NCBI GenBank assembly: GCA_015075445.1
Contig: JABTUJ010000020.1
Coordinates: 62,001 to 126,000 of the forward strand
DNA length: 64,000 nucleotides
Source of the DNA: Verrucomicrobiales bacterium
GTDB lineage: Bacteria; Verrucomicrobiota; Verrucomicrobiia; Limisphaerales; J093
Reading direction: 5' to 3'
Shown here: piece by piece, positions 46,629 through 55,998 of the stretch
Numbering within the stretch: the stretch's first letter is position 1
Layout of the letters: every line of letters starts with the position of its first letter
The notes under the pieces: generated by a model
What the model was told of the DNA's origin: nothing
Seen by the model: only the letters and a program-made list of their open reading frames with translations
The model's database searches: none
Program-made: the position numbers and the translations under genes

Positions 46629-47563
46629 GCACTCCTGCACACCGCGGTGGCCGGCGGCGGAACCACCCCCACCCCGGGGAGGCAGACGCCCGGCCCGAGG
46701 AGCCGCCGTCCATCGCACCTCCGCTCCCGGATGGAGGAACCGCCAAAGCGGCCGGGGAGGAGCGCGGCTCCCGTGGCGAGCCCGGTCCGGTTCCCCTGCC
46801 TGCGGCTTCCCCGCTCCGGATCGGCTCGGTGGCCTATCTCAATGCGTTGCCGTTGACGTGTGATCTCGAGGAGCAGGTACTCTTCACCACGCCCGCCCGG
46901 CTCGCCGCGCTGTTGCGACAGGGCCAGCTCGAAGTTGCCCTGGTTAGCATCACCGAGGCGCTCTTCCACGACGGCTACGTTGTGCTCGACGGGGTCGCCA
47001 TCGCTTCGTGTGGTCCGGTCAAGAGCGTGCTGCTGGCCCATCGGTTGCCCCTGGAGGCGGTGCGCGAGGTCCACTGCGATCCGGCCTCGCTCAGCAGCGT
47101 GGCGCTCCTCCGTGTCCTGCTGGCCGAGCGGGGCCTGCAGCCGGCGTTCGTGCCGCTACGCGATTACGGGGCCGCCGCAGATCACGATGCCGTGCTGCTG
47201 ATCGGGGATCGGGCCCTGGATTTCACCCTGCACGGGACGGGGCACCAGATCTGGGACCTGGGCGAAGCTTGGTACGAGCGATTTGGTCTGCCGTTCGTGC
47301 ACGCGGCGTGGATCGCGCGGCGCGAAGGGCCGGGAGTCAAGTTGGGGTCGGAGCTGCGGGCGGCGCGCGATCGTGGGTTGGCCCGGCTGGAAAGCCTGAT
47401 TCGGGCGCGCACGGACTACACGCTCGAGTTCCGACGCCGCTATCTCACCGAGAACGTCCGGTTTGAGCTGGGCGCGGCCGAGAAGCGGGGGATGGAGCGG
47501 TTCGTCGAACGGCTGCGCCGGCACGGCCTGACCCCGGTCGTCGAGCCGCAGTTCGTGACCTGA
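46625..47563 (+). CDS. mqnA: Chorismate dehydratase, with N-terminal extension
   Basis: MqnA removes water from chorismate to start futalosine-type menaquinone synthesis. The GTG at 46625 overlaps the mqnE stop. The MqnA core begins only at about residue 64 (LRIGSVAYLNALPL). Before it lies a Pro/Gly/Arg-rich extension with no fold. The core has the expected LVSITEALF, DPASLSSVALLRVLLAERG, DHDAVLLIGDRAL and IWDLGEAWYERFGLPFVHA. Total 312 residues against roughly 250-280 for the family. MqnB, MqnC and MqnD are not in the window. Confidence 0.9.
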   Translation: MSTPAHRGGRRRNHPHPGEADARPEEPPSIAPPLPDGGTAKAAGEERGSRGEPGPVPLPAASPLRIGSVAYLNALPLTCDLEEQVLFTTPARLAALLRQGQLEVALVSITEALFHDGYVVLDGVAIASCGPVKSVLLAHRLPLEAVREVHCDPASLSSVALLRVLLAERGLQPAFVPLRDYGAAADHDAVLLIGDRALDFTLHGTGHQIWDLGEAWYERFGLPFVHAAWIARREGPGVKLGSELRAARDRGLARLESLIRARTDYTLEFRRRYLTENVRFELGAAEKRGMERFVERLRRHGLTPVVEPQFVT

Positions 47564-47572
47564 GCGATCGCC

Positions 47573-47916
47573 GTAGGAGTCGAGGTGACGAGACTCACAC
47601 CCAGCCCACCCACCCCCGTAGGAGTCGAGGTGACGAGACTCAGACTCCGCCCTCCCACCCTCCCTCCCGTAGGAGTCGAGGTGACGAGACTCACACCCAA
47701 TCCCCCTGTCCCCGTAGGAGTCGAGGTGACGAGACTCCACCCGTCAGGGCCGAGGGGTCGAACCCTGGCTCGGCGGTCTCAAGAGTTCGCGGGGGAAGGG
47801 CAGAGTCTCGTGACCTCGACTCCTACGGGAGGAGCGGGGGAAGGGCAGAGTCTCGTGACCTCGACTCCTACGGGAGGATTGGGGGAAGAGCAGAGTCTCG
47901 TCACCTCGACTCCTAC
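47573..47916. repeat. Seven-copy cluster of repeat family B: four direct then three inverted
   Basis: A 24-bp unit centred on GGAGTCGAGGTGACGAGACT occurs in plus orientation at 47573, 47618, 47669 and 47714 and in minus orientation at 47803, 47848 and 47893 (two of the three with one changed base). Spacing is 45, 51 and 45 bases, then 45 and 45. Each unit is itself partly palindromic, and the two halves could fold into one large cruciform. The cluster fills the gap between mqnA and the FG-GAP gene and abuts its start. Confidence 0.92.
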
Positions 47917-47950
47917 GGGAGGAGCGGGGGGAAGGGGGGGAGGGCGATGG

Positions 47951-50900
47951 GTGGCGGTCGCGATCTGTCTGGGCGCGAGCCTTGTCGGTTCTGGCCATGC
48001 CGACGAGCGATCCTGGCAGAACTTCGCCGAGGGACGCTTCACTGTGCTTGGTCCCTCCGGCGCAGGCCAGACGGGTTTCACGGAACTGGAACCTGGGCCC
48101 CTGGGCATCCTGTTCACCAACCGCCTGGCGCCGGAGCGGTATCTCACGAATCAAGTGCTGCTGAACGGCGCCGGAGTCGCGGCCGGGGACGTGGATGGCG
48201 ATGGCTGGTGCGATCTTTACTTCTGCAGCCTGGACGGACCGAACGCCCTGTATCGGAACACCGGCAACTGGCAGTTCGTGGACATCACGGCCTCCGCGGG
48301 TGTGGCTTGTTCAGAGCAACCCTCGACGGGGGCGGCCCTCGCTGACCTGGACGGCGATGGCGACCTCGATCTATTGGTCAATGGCCTCGGGCACGGCACG
48401 CGTCTGTTCTTGAACGACGGGCGCGGTCGATTCCGCGAAGCCACGGCTACCGCCGGTCTGCGCGGGGGCACGGGCGCGCACTCGCTTGCCTTGGCGGACG
48501 TGGACGGTGACGGCGACCTCGATGTGTACGTGGTCAACTACCGGCCGACCACCTTCCGCGACGAACCCCCGAAGCGGTACCGCGTCTCGCTGGCTGGGAA
48601 CCAACCCGAGTTGCTGGCCGTGGATGGCCGGCTGGTGACCGAACCGGACCTGGTGGGCCGGTTCACCGTGGACCGCGTCCACGGCGTGCTCGAGAACGGC
48701 GAGGCCGACGTGCTCTATCGGAACGAGGGTGGGGGACGGTTCACTGCGGTGAGCTGGACCGACGGCACTTTTGTGGATGAGGACGGCCAGCCGGTGCCGG
48801 TGCCGTATGACTGGGGTTTGTCCGCGATGTTCTACGATCTGGACGGCAACGGCGCACCGGACCTCTACGTCTGTAACGACTTCCAGTCCCCGGACCGGAT
48901 CTGGCTCAACGACGGGCATGGGAAGTTCCGCGCCATCAGCCGGCTCGCCATCCGGCAGACGAGCATCTTCTCGATGGGGCTGGACATCGCCGATGTCGAC
49001 CGGGACGGACACCCGGACCTGTTCGTGGCGGACATGTTCAGCCGCGAACACGCCAAGCGGCAGGTGCAGTTGATGGAACGTCAGCCGGTGCTGGTGCCCG
49101 TGGGAGTAGTCGAAAACCGCCCACAGTACTCGCGCAACACCCTGCTCCGGAACTGGGGCGATACCACCTTCGCCGAAATCGCCCAGCTCAGCGGCCTCGA
49201 AGCCTCGGATTGGACCTGGTGCCCCGTGTTCCTGGACGTCGACCTGGACGGTTACGAAGATCTCCTGGCGGTGACCGGCCATGTGCGCGATGCCCAGAAC
49301 ATCGATATTTCCCGCCAGATCGACGCGCTAACGCGCCAGCCGAACCTGCCCTGGCGCGAACAGTTGCTCCTGCGCCGCTTGTTCCAGCCGCTCCTGAACC
49401 CGAACTTCGCCTTCCGCAACCGTGGCGATCTCACGTTCGAGGAAGTCGGTCAGGCGTGGGGTTTCCACTCGCGCAAGGTTTCCCAGGGCATTGCGCTGGC
49501 GGACCTCGACAACGATTTTATGACCTCGGATGTGGCCATCAACTGCCTCGACAACAGCCCGTTGCTCTGTCGGAACAACTCTCCCAAGCCACGCCTCGCG
49601 GTCCGACTGCGCGGCGCCGGGGCCAACACCCATGGCATCGGCGCCCGCATCACCGTCCACCAACCCGGTTGGCCACCGCAGACCCAGGAGATGATCAGCG
49701 GCGGACGTTACCTCTCGAACGACGAAGCGCTCCGGGTGTTCGCGGCCGTGGGTCTTACCAACCTGGTCACCCTCGAGGTCGCCTGGCGCAGCGGGGCCTT
49801 CACGCGAGTCACCAACGCCCGCCCCAATCGCCTTTACGAAATCCACGAGCCGGCGTCGGCCCTTGCCCCCGGTGAACCACGCCCCCCGCCACCGGCCGCT
49901 CCCCCCGCACCGTTCTTTGATGATGTCAGCGAGTTGCTGCGCCATCGGCATCAGGACGAACCGTTTGACGATTTCGGCCGCCAACCCTTGCTGCCCCACC
50001 GGCTCAGCCAGCTCGGCCCGGGCGTGAGCTGGTTCGATTACGACGGGGACGGTTGGGAAGATCTGGTAGTGGGCGGCGGACGGAGCGGTTCCTTGGCGGT
50101 GCTGCGCAACCAGCAGGCCGGCGGCTTCGTGTCCCTCGAGGAACCGGCCCGGGCCACGCCGTTGGGTCGCGACCAGACCACGGTCCTGGGCCTGCGTCTT
50201 GGATCGGGCCAGGTTGCGCTCATCGCCGGCACCGCCAACTACGAGGACGGATCGTTGCGCGACGCCGCGGTGCAGGCCTATCTCCCGGGCGCGCCTGCAC
50301 CGGCAGATCTCGTGCCTGCCTTCTTGGACAGTCCCGGTCCCCTGGCCCTGGCGGACGTGGACGGGGACGGCGATCTCGATCTCTTCGTGGGGGGCCGGGT
50401 GCGCGCCGGCTGCTATCCCGAGCCTGCCGACTCGCGGCTGTACCGCCACCACGAAGGCCGTTGGGTCCTGGATGTCACCCAGGCCCCGGGCCTTGCCTCC
50501 GTGGGCCTCGTGAGCAGCGCGCTGTTCACCGACCTCGACAACGACGGTTTCCCCGAGTTGGTCCTGGCGCTCGACGCCGGTCCGCTTCGCATCTTCCGCA
50601 ACGAGCGAGGCCAGCTCCGCGAATGGGTGCCGACCCTGCGGCCGCGCCCCAGCAGCCATGGCTCGCTGGCCGGGTTCCACGCGCTCGACCAGCTCACCGG
50701 CTGGTGGAACAGCGTGGCGGCCGGCGATTTCGATGGCGACGGTCGTCCGACCCCTGCCGGCAACTGGGGCCGCAACACGCGCCACCAAAAGCCACCTCGC
50801 CCAACCGTCTGGCTGCTTCTGTCGGCGACCCGACGAGGACGGTGCCTGGGAGGTCATCGAAGCCTACCACGCGAACGAGCTCGGTTATCTCGTCCCGCTG

Positions 50901-51695
50901 CGTGACTACGAGACCCTCGCAGCGTCGCTCCCCTTCCTGCGCAACCAGTACCGCAACTTCACCGAGTTCAGCACCGCCCGGCTGACGGAGGTCCTCGGCC
51001 CGCACCAGCAGGACCTCCACGAGATCCCCATCCGGACGCTCGACAGCGTGGTGCTCTTGAACCGGGGCGACCATTTCGTGCTGGAGGCGTTGCCGCGCGA
51101 GGCCCAGTTCGCCCCGATCTTCGGCGTCGCGGTCGCCGACTTCGACCACGACGGCTGCGAGGATGCCGTGGTGGCTCAGAATTTCTTCGGGGTCGCGCCG
51201 ATGACGTCGCGGCACGACGCCGGGCTGGGCCTTTGGCTGCGGGGGGATGGTCGCGGAGGTTTCGAGGCCGTCTCGCCCTCCGCCAGTGGTATCCGCGTCT
51301 ACGGCGAGGGACGCGGGCTCGCGGTCGGGGACTTCGATCAAGACGGTCGCACCGACGTCGCGGTGGGCCAGAACGCGCAGGTGACCCGGCTGTTCCGCAA
51401 CGTGGGCGCGAAACCCGGGCTGCGCGTGCGGCTCGAGGGGCCGCCGGGAAACCCGACCGCGGTGGGCGCCTCGATCCGGTTGGTGGCGGCGGACGGTACC
51501 GGCGGGCCGGCGCGTGAAGTCCGCGCGGGCGGCGGGTACTGGTCCCAGGATTCGTCCATTCCCGTCCTGCCCCGGGATCCGGCTGCGCGGGCGATCGCCG
51601 TGCGCTGGCCCGGGGGTCAGGAGACCGAGTTTGCGTTGCCGAGCAACGTGGCGTCGCTCGTGGTAACGCCGCGGGGGGTTCGGGGCCTCAAGTGA
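47951..51695 (+). pseudogene. Large secreted FG-GAP / ASPIC-UnbV protein, one +1 frameshift
   Basis: The likely start is the GTG at 47951, giving a short signal peptide (AVAICLGASLVGSGHA) after an AGGG ribosome-binding site. The open frame extends further upstream, but only through family B repeats. The mature protein has many FG-GAP/VCBS calcium repeats (DVDGDGWCDLYFCS, DLDGDGDLDLLVNG, DVDRDGHPDLFVAD). It also has two ASPIC/UnbV domains, one midway (NTHGIGARITVHQPGW, SGGRYLSNDE) and one at the end (NPTAVGASIRL, GGGYWSQDSS). The frame breaks at an A run, 50787-50790, where one extra A restores SHLAQP and then DEDGAWEVIEAYHANELGYL. About 1247 residues if repaired. A CRTAC1-like surface or secreted protein of unknown role. 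Confidence 0.8.
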
Positions 51696-51833
51696 AGTCG
51701 CGTGGAGTGAGCCGGCCGGTCCTGACCAGGCGGGTCTGCTCGGAGAGGCTGTGGGTTTCCGTCACAAACCTATTGACGCATCCCGCGGCGCATCGGCACA
51801 GTCATCACAAGTCAACCAACCAGTATTGGAACT

Positions 51834-54647
51834 ATGAGAAACTCATTGTGTCCCCGCGTACGTGCCGCCTCCGTGATGGTCCTCTTGGGGGGCCTGCTGG
51901 CGGCTGCTGCCCAGGCCCAAATCACAAACGTTCTGATGACGGAGAACTTCGAGGGGCCCGCCCTGGATCCCGCGAAGTTCACCCGCGCCACCCCGTTCTT
52001 TGAGGGCGGCGTGGGCACTTTCGACGTGGTGCAAAGCGGCGGGGTGGTCGAGTTCACCGGCACCGTAAACCAGCAGTGGTGGCCGGCGGCCACGCTGCAG
52101 GTGGCCGGTACCTACCCCGCTTCGCCGGAAAGCAACGTGGCGATTTCCGTGGATCGCGTGGCCGAGTATGGCGCGGGGACCGCCTCGCGCAGCATGCTCT
52201 GGATCATGGACCCGGGCACCAACTACTTCGTCCTCTTCGCCGACGTGCGCGGGGAGGGAGGCTGGCGGTACAACCGGAAGATCGGCACCGCCGGCGACGT
52301 GCCGACCGGCGGCGGCACCGAAATCACGACGTTCAACGACGCCGAGGACCTGGGTCTCCACAACATGAAGATGGTGGCGAACGGGTCCACGGTGCGCCTG
52401 TTTCTGGATGATCGGTTCGGTGCGGAAGTGGCCTTCCCGTTCCCGGAAGTCGTCTTCCAGTTCGGCACGGCGGCCCGCGCTAACAACGACACGGCCTGGA
52501 CCATCTTCGACAACCTCAAGATCGAGTCCATCGGCACCGCGACGTTCTCGGCCACGACCCTGCGCCTGGGGACGGGCCAGACCGCGCAGGGGCTGGTGGT
52601 GCGCATCCCGCCCGGGGCCAATGCCACGCGCGCCATCCCCATCCGGGTCGTTGCCAGTCATCCGGCCATCGCGGCGCCGGTGGGTGCGGTGGGCAACACG
52701 CTGACCCTGAACTTCGCCGCGGGCGGTCCCAACACCTTGACCTTTGATATCCAGGGCCTGGCCGTCGGGGCCTCCCGATTCACCCTCGAAAACGACGTCG
52801 GCCTAACCGCCGGCAACCGCCTTGACGTCACCGTGGTTTCCGGGCCGGGCGTGCAGTTGACCGAGGACTTCTCCGCCAACACGATTGACGCCGCCAAGTG
52901 GGAGGTGAGCGACCAGGGCTTCGAGGCCGGCAGCGGCACGTTCACCGTCACGCAAAGCGGCGGTCGCCTGAACATCAGCGGTTCGACGGACTTGGATTAC
53001 TGGCCGGGCGCCTCCCTGAAAACCGTGGGCACGTTCCTCGCCAGTGAAGACCTGCCGCTGGTCTTCGAGGTGGACCGGGTTTCCATCGATCCCCTGTCCC
53101 TGGACGAATTCACACCCAGCACCGGCGCCCGCACCGGGGTGTACATGACCACGGACGACCGTTCCCAGTACATCTTCTTCGGCCAGAACGTCGGCGAAAC
53201 CGGCTGGCAGGTGAACGTCAACCCCGGCAACCCGACCGGGTCCGGCACCGATCTGATCATGTTCAACGACCTGGACGGCTCGCTGGGCAATCATCGCCTC
53301 AAGATCTGGACCAACGGCAAGGAGGCTGAGGTGTTCCTGGATGGCGTGTCCGGCGGGCGTTTCCCCTTCACCGCCACGGCCTTCATCCACTTCGAGATCG
53401 GGGCCTATGCCCGCGCCTACTTCGACGCCGTCAAAGGCCAGTTCGACAACGTCAAGATCGAGAATGTCCTGCCCTGCGTGTTGGTGAGTCCCCCCGTCAT
53501 CTCGGCTGAACAGGGCTCCAGCGGTAACACGGCCAGGGTCACCATCCCCCGTTTGCTCAACGCGCTGACCACCAAGGTGACGGTGACCAGTCAGAACCCG
53601 GCCGTGGCCGTTCCGGAAGGCGCCGTTAACGGCGTGCTGACCCTCACCTACGCACCGGGCTCGACCAATGTGCAGAGCTTCCGGGTCCAGGCCGTCGGCG
53701 TGGGCACCACCACCTTCGACGTCACCAACGACCAGGGCGTATGCGTCGCCAACGGCATCAACCTCACCGTCACCCCGCCGCCGGTGACCCTCCTCTCCGA
53801 AGACTTCGCGGCGGGCACGATCGACCCGGCGAAATGGCGTACCGATGACACGCCGCTGGTGCCGGCAGGCGTGGCCACGGCAGACTCCGTCATGAGCGTC
53901 GTCGAAGGCGTCCTGAACATCGCGGTGACCGGCGAGGTCACCGGATGGCCCGGGTTCGCCTTGATGACCACCGCGAGTTACACCGCCGAGACGACTCGGC
54001 CGGTGACCTTCGAGATCGACCGAACCAAGCTCAACTACACCCTGGTCACGGGCACCTCGGCCAAGCAGCGCACGGGCGTCTGGATCACTGACAACACGCG
54101 CTCAAAATACGTGTTCTTCAACGAGTACAAGACGCACGACGGCTCGGCGGGTGGCTGGGAGTATGCCCGGGTCATCGACGCCGCCGGCGATGTCCCCCTC
54201 GCGCTGGACGGGGCGGCCACCACCCTTGCTGTGCTCAACACGCCCGCGTTCAACGACGGCGGGAAACATCGTCTCAAGGCCGTCGCCAATGGCACCACCG
54301 TGCGGCTCTATCTGGATGATGTCTTGGGGGCCGAGGTTCCGTTCCCGGTCAGCAGCGGCATCGTCTTCGGTGCGGGCGGCTACGTGCGGGCGGGCACCGA
54401 CGTGATGTCCGGCCTGTTCGACAACGCCCTGATCACGCAGCCGGGTCAGGATGTGCCCCGACCCGTGATGAGCATCGCCCGGCAGGCGGCCAACGTCGTC
54501 ATCACCTGGACCGGCGCGGGCACTCTGGAATCCAGCGCGGCTCTGGGGAGCACGGCCAACTGGACCCCGGTCAGCCCGGCTCCTGCGGGCAATACGCTCA
54601 CGGTGCAGCCGACCGACCAGGCCCGGTTCTACCGGGTGAAACAGTAG
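51834..54647 (+). CDS. Secreted protein with three lectin-like (concanavalin-fold) repeats
   Basis: This 937-residue protein has a clear signal peptide (SVMVLLGGLLAAAAQAQ). About 220-residue modules repeat three times, each opening LTEDFS/LSEDFAAGTIDPAKW, passing through a beta-rich core with a VFLDG/LYLDDVLGAEVPF strand and ending FDNVKIE or FDNALIT. Between modules are shorter beta domains (TLTYAPGSTNVQSFRVQAVG). The pattern fits a laminin-G/concanavalin-like carbohydrate-binding fold. The ending (TLTVQPTDQARFYRVKQ) is a common C-terminus of exported proteins in Verrucomicrobiota. Intact, in contrast to the preceding gene. Confidence 0.75.
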   Translation: MRNSLCPRVRAASVMVLLGGLLAAAAQAQITNVLMTENFEGPALDPAKFTRATPFFEGGVGTFDVVQSGGVVEFTGTVNQQWWPAATLQVAGTYPASPESNVAISVDRVAEYGAGTASRSMLWIMDPGTNYFVLFADVRGEGGWRYNRKIGTAGDVPTGGGTEITTFNDAEDLGLHNMKMVANGSTVRLFLDDRFGAEVAFPFPEVVFQFGTAARANNDTAWTIFDNLKIESIGTATFSATTLRLGTGQTAQGLVVRIPPGANATRAIPIRVVASHPAIAAPVGAVGNTLTLNFAAGGPNTLTFDIQGLAVGASRFTLENDVGLTAGNRLDVTVVSGPGVQLTEDFSANTIDAAKWEVSDQGFEAGSGTFTVTQSGGRLNISGSTDLDYWPGASLKTVGTFLASEDLPLVFEVDRVSIDPLSLDEFTPSTGARTGVYMTTDDRSQYIFFGQNVGETGWQVNVNPGNPTGSGTDLIMFNDLDGSLGNHRLKIWTNGKEAEVFLDGVSGGRFPFTATAFIHFEIGAYARAYFDAVKGQFDNVKIENVLPCVLVSPPVISAEQGSSGNTARVTIPRLLNALTTKVTVTSQNPAVAVPEGAVNGVLTLTYAPGSTNVQSFRVQAVGVGTTTFDVTNDQGVCVANGINLTVTPPPVTLLSEDFAAGTIDPAKWRTDDTPLVPAGVATADSVMSVVEGVLNIAVTGEVTGWPGFALMTTASYTAETTRPVTFEIDRTKLNYTLVTGTSAKQRTGVWITDNTRSKYVFFNEYKTHDGSAGGWEYARVIDAAGDVPLALDGAATTLAVLNTPAFNDGGKHRLKAVANGTTVRLYLDDVLGAEVPFPVSSGIVFGAGGYVRAGTDVMSGLFDNALITQPGQDVPRPVMSIARQAANVVITWTGAGTLESSAALGSTANWTPVSPAPAGNTLTVQPTDQARFYRVKQ

Positions 54648-54691
54648 TCGGCTGCGGGGAGGCTCCTCCCCCCTCCAGTTTCCGTCTTCAC

Positions 54692-54725
54692 GAAGGCGGC
54701 GGGGTCATCGTACTCCGCCGCCTTC
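54692..54725 (+). terminator. GC-rich hairpin after the three-repeat protein gene
   Basis: GAAGGCGGCGG (54692-54702) and CCGCCGCCTTC (54715-54725) are perfect 11-base arms with a 12-base loop, followed by CCTTTCC. It is 45 bp past the stop codon. The weak T-run makes an intrinsic terminator likely but not certain. Confidence 0.6.
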
Positions 54726-54735
54726 CCTTTCCACC

Positions 54736-54808
54736 GTAGGAGTCGAGGTGACGAGACTCCTACGGGAGGATTGGGGGAAGGGCAGAGTCTCGTCACCTCG
54801 ACTCCTAC
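54736..54808. repeat. Inverted pair of repeat family B
   Basis: Bases 54736-54759 and 54785-54808 are perfect 24-base complements, 25 bases apart. The left copy also pairs internally (GTAGGAGTC with GACTCCTAC). It lies between two convergent genes and just before the rnd stop. Confidence 0.9.
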
Positions 54809-54816
54809 CGATGGGC

Positions 54817-55878
54817 TCAGGCCGGTTGGAGGAGGGCTTCTTGCCAGGGCAACAACCCCACGTCGGCACCGGGACTCCCGGCGGCCAGCGTCACCAGCAT
54901 CGAGCGGCTCGCGATGAGCGTCGGATCTAAATCAAGCCGGGCGGCGGCCCGATCGCGCCACGCGCGAAGTCGTTCGAGTTGGTGTTTCTGAGCCGTGGTG
55001 AGCCGGCGTCCACGGACCTTGCGGGGGATCGGCCAGTCGCTCTCCGGGACGGCCCGCGCCGCTTCGATGGCCTGTTTCAACCGCTCTCGCCGGCGTGGCG
55101 AGTAACGGCGGGGGATGAAGGCGTCGGGGGGTTCCCCGTTGGCCAGGGCGACGGCCAGGCCGAACAGGGCATCATGGGTGAGGATGAAGAACGGCGGGCG
55201 ATTCGAGGCGACGGCTTCGCGGTCGCGCCAATGCCAGAGTTCCCGCAGGATAGCCATGCCCTGGCGGCTGAGCCGATCGGCCTGCTTGATGCGCCAGGCG
55301 TCATCGTGGTTGTTGCTGGGGGGCTGGCACGCCTCGTGGATGAGCTGCTCGCACATCTGCGCGTGCCACTCGAGCCGGCCCTTGGCTTCAAGCTCCACGC
55401 GCAGCCGGCTCGCCAGCGGTTCGATGTACCGCGCGTCATTCCGCGCGTAGGTCATCATCCGCTCGGTCAACGGCCGGCGCGACCAGTCCGCCCGCTGCGG
55501 TCCCTTCTCCAGGACCACACCGAGGAATTTCTGGACCAATGGGTTAAGCCCGAACTCCTTGAGCCCCAGCAACCGCGCGGCCAGCATCGTGTCGAAGACC
55601 CGCGTCGGTACGAACCCCGGCCCGCGATGCAGCAGCCGGAGGTCGTAATCGCCGGCGTGCAACAGGATCTCCCGGCCGCTAAGCGCCTGCCACAGCGGGC
55701 GAAGGTCCATCCCGGCGAGCGGATCCACCAAGCGGTCCTCACCCGGCAGGCTGATCTGCACCAGGCACAGCTTTTCCGGGTAGGAATGCAGACTGTCAGC
55801 CTCCGTATCCAGGGCGACCCAGGGGGAGGCTTTCAACCGTGGCAACCACTCGGTCAAGGCCGCGTCCGTCGCGATCAC
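54817..55878 (-). CDS. rnd: Ribonuclease D
   Basis: This 353-residue 3'-5' exoribonuclease for tRNA maturation has the DEDD catalytic motifs DTEADSLHSY (Exo I), HAGDYDLRLL (Exo II) and YARNDARYIEPL (Exo III). HRDC-type helices follow from about residue 195. The protein is complete and intact. It is convergent with the three-repeat gene and divergent from the NagB-like gene, with 120 bp between the starts. Confidence 0.93.
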   Translation of the reverse strand: MIATDAALTEWLPRLKASPWVALDTEADSLHSYPEKLCLVQISLPGEDRLVDPLAGMDLRPLWQALSGREILLHAGDYDLRLLHRGPGFVPTRVFDTMLAARLLGLKEFGLNPLVQKFLGVVLEKGPQRADWSRRPLTERMMTYARNDARYIEPLASRLRVELEAKGRLEWHAQMCEQLIHEACQPPSNNHDDAWRIKQADRLSRQGMAILRELWHWRDREAVASNRPPFFILTHDALFGLAVALANGEPPDAFIPRRYSPRRRERLKQAIEAARAVPESDWPIPRKVRGRRLTTAQKHQLERLRAWRDRAAARLDLDPTLIASRSMLVTLAAGSPGADVGLLPWQEALLQPA

Positions 55879-55998
55879 GCGAGGAGTCTATCGGCAGGAT
55901 TGCGCGGGGGAGAAGCGCGGAGTTGCCAGCAAATCGCTTTTCAAACCCGCCGCCCTCCGCCATGTTCAGCGGCCAGCAATCTTAACCCGACTCAAACC

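Noticed and set aside
47573..47737. CRISPR array: four 24-bp direct repeats with 21-27-base spacers
   Set aside because: The spacers are low-complexity and similar, the repeats continue in inverted orientation, the same unit occurs as an isolated pair at 54736, and no cas gene is present.
47742..47790. tRNA-like T-arm (GGGGTCGAACCCT)
   Set aside because: No acceptor stem, anticodon arm or D-arm can be formed around it.
51773..51800. Promoter with TTGACG upstream of the three-repeat gene
   Set aside because: No acceptable -10 hexamer at 15-19 bases.
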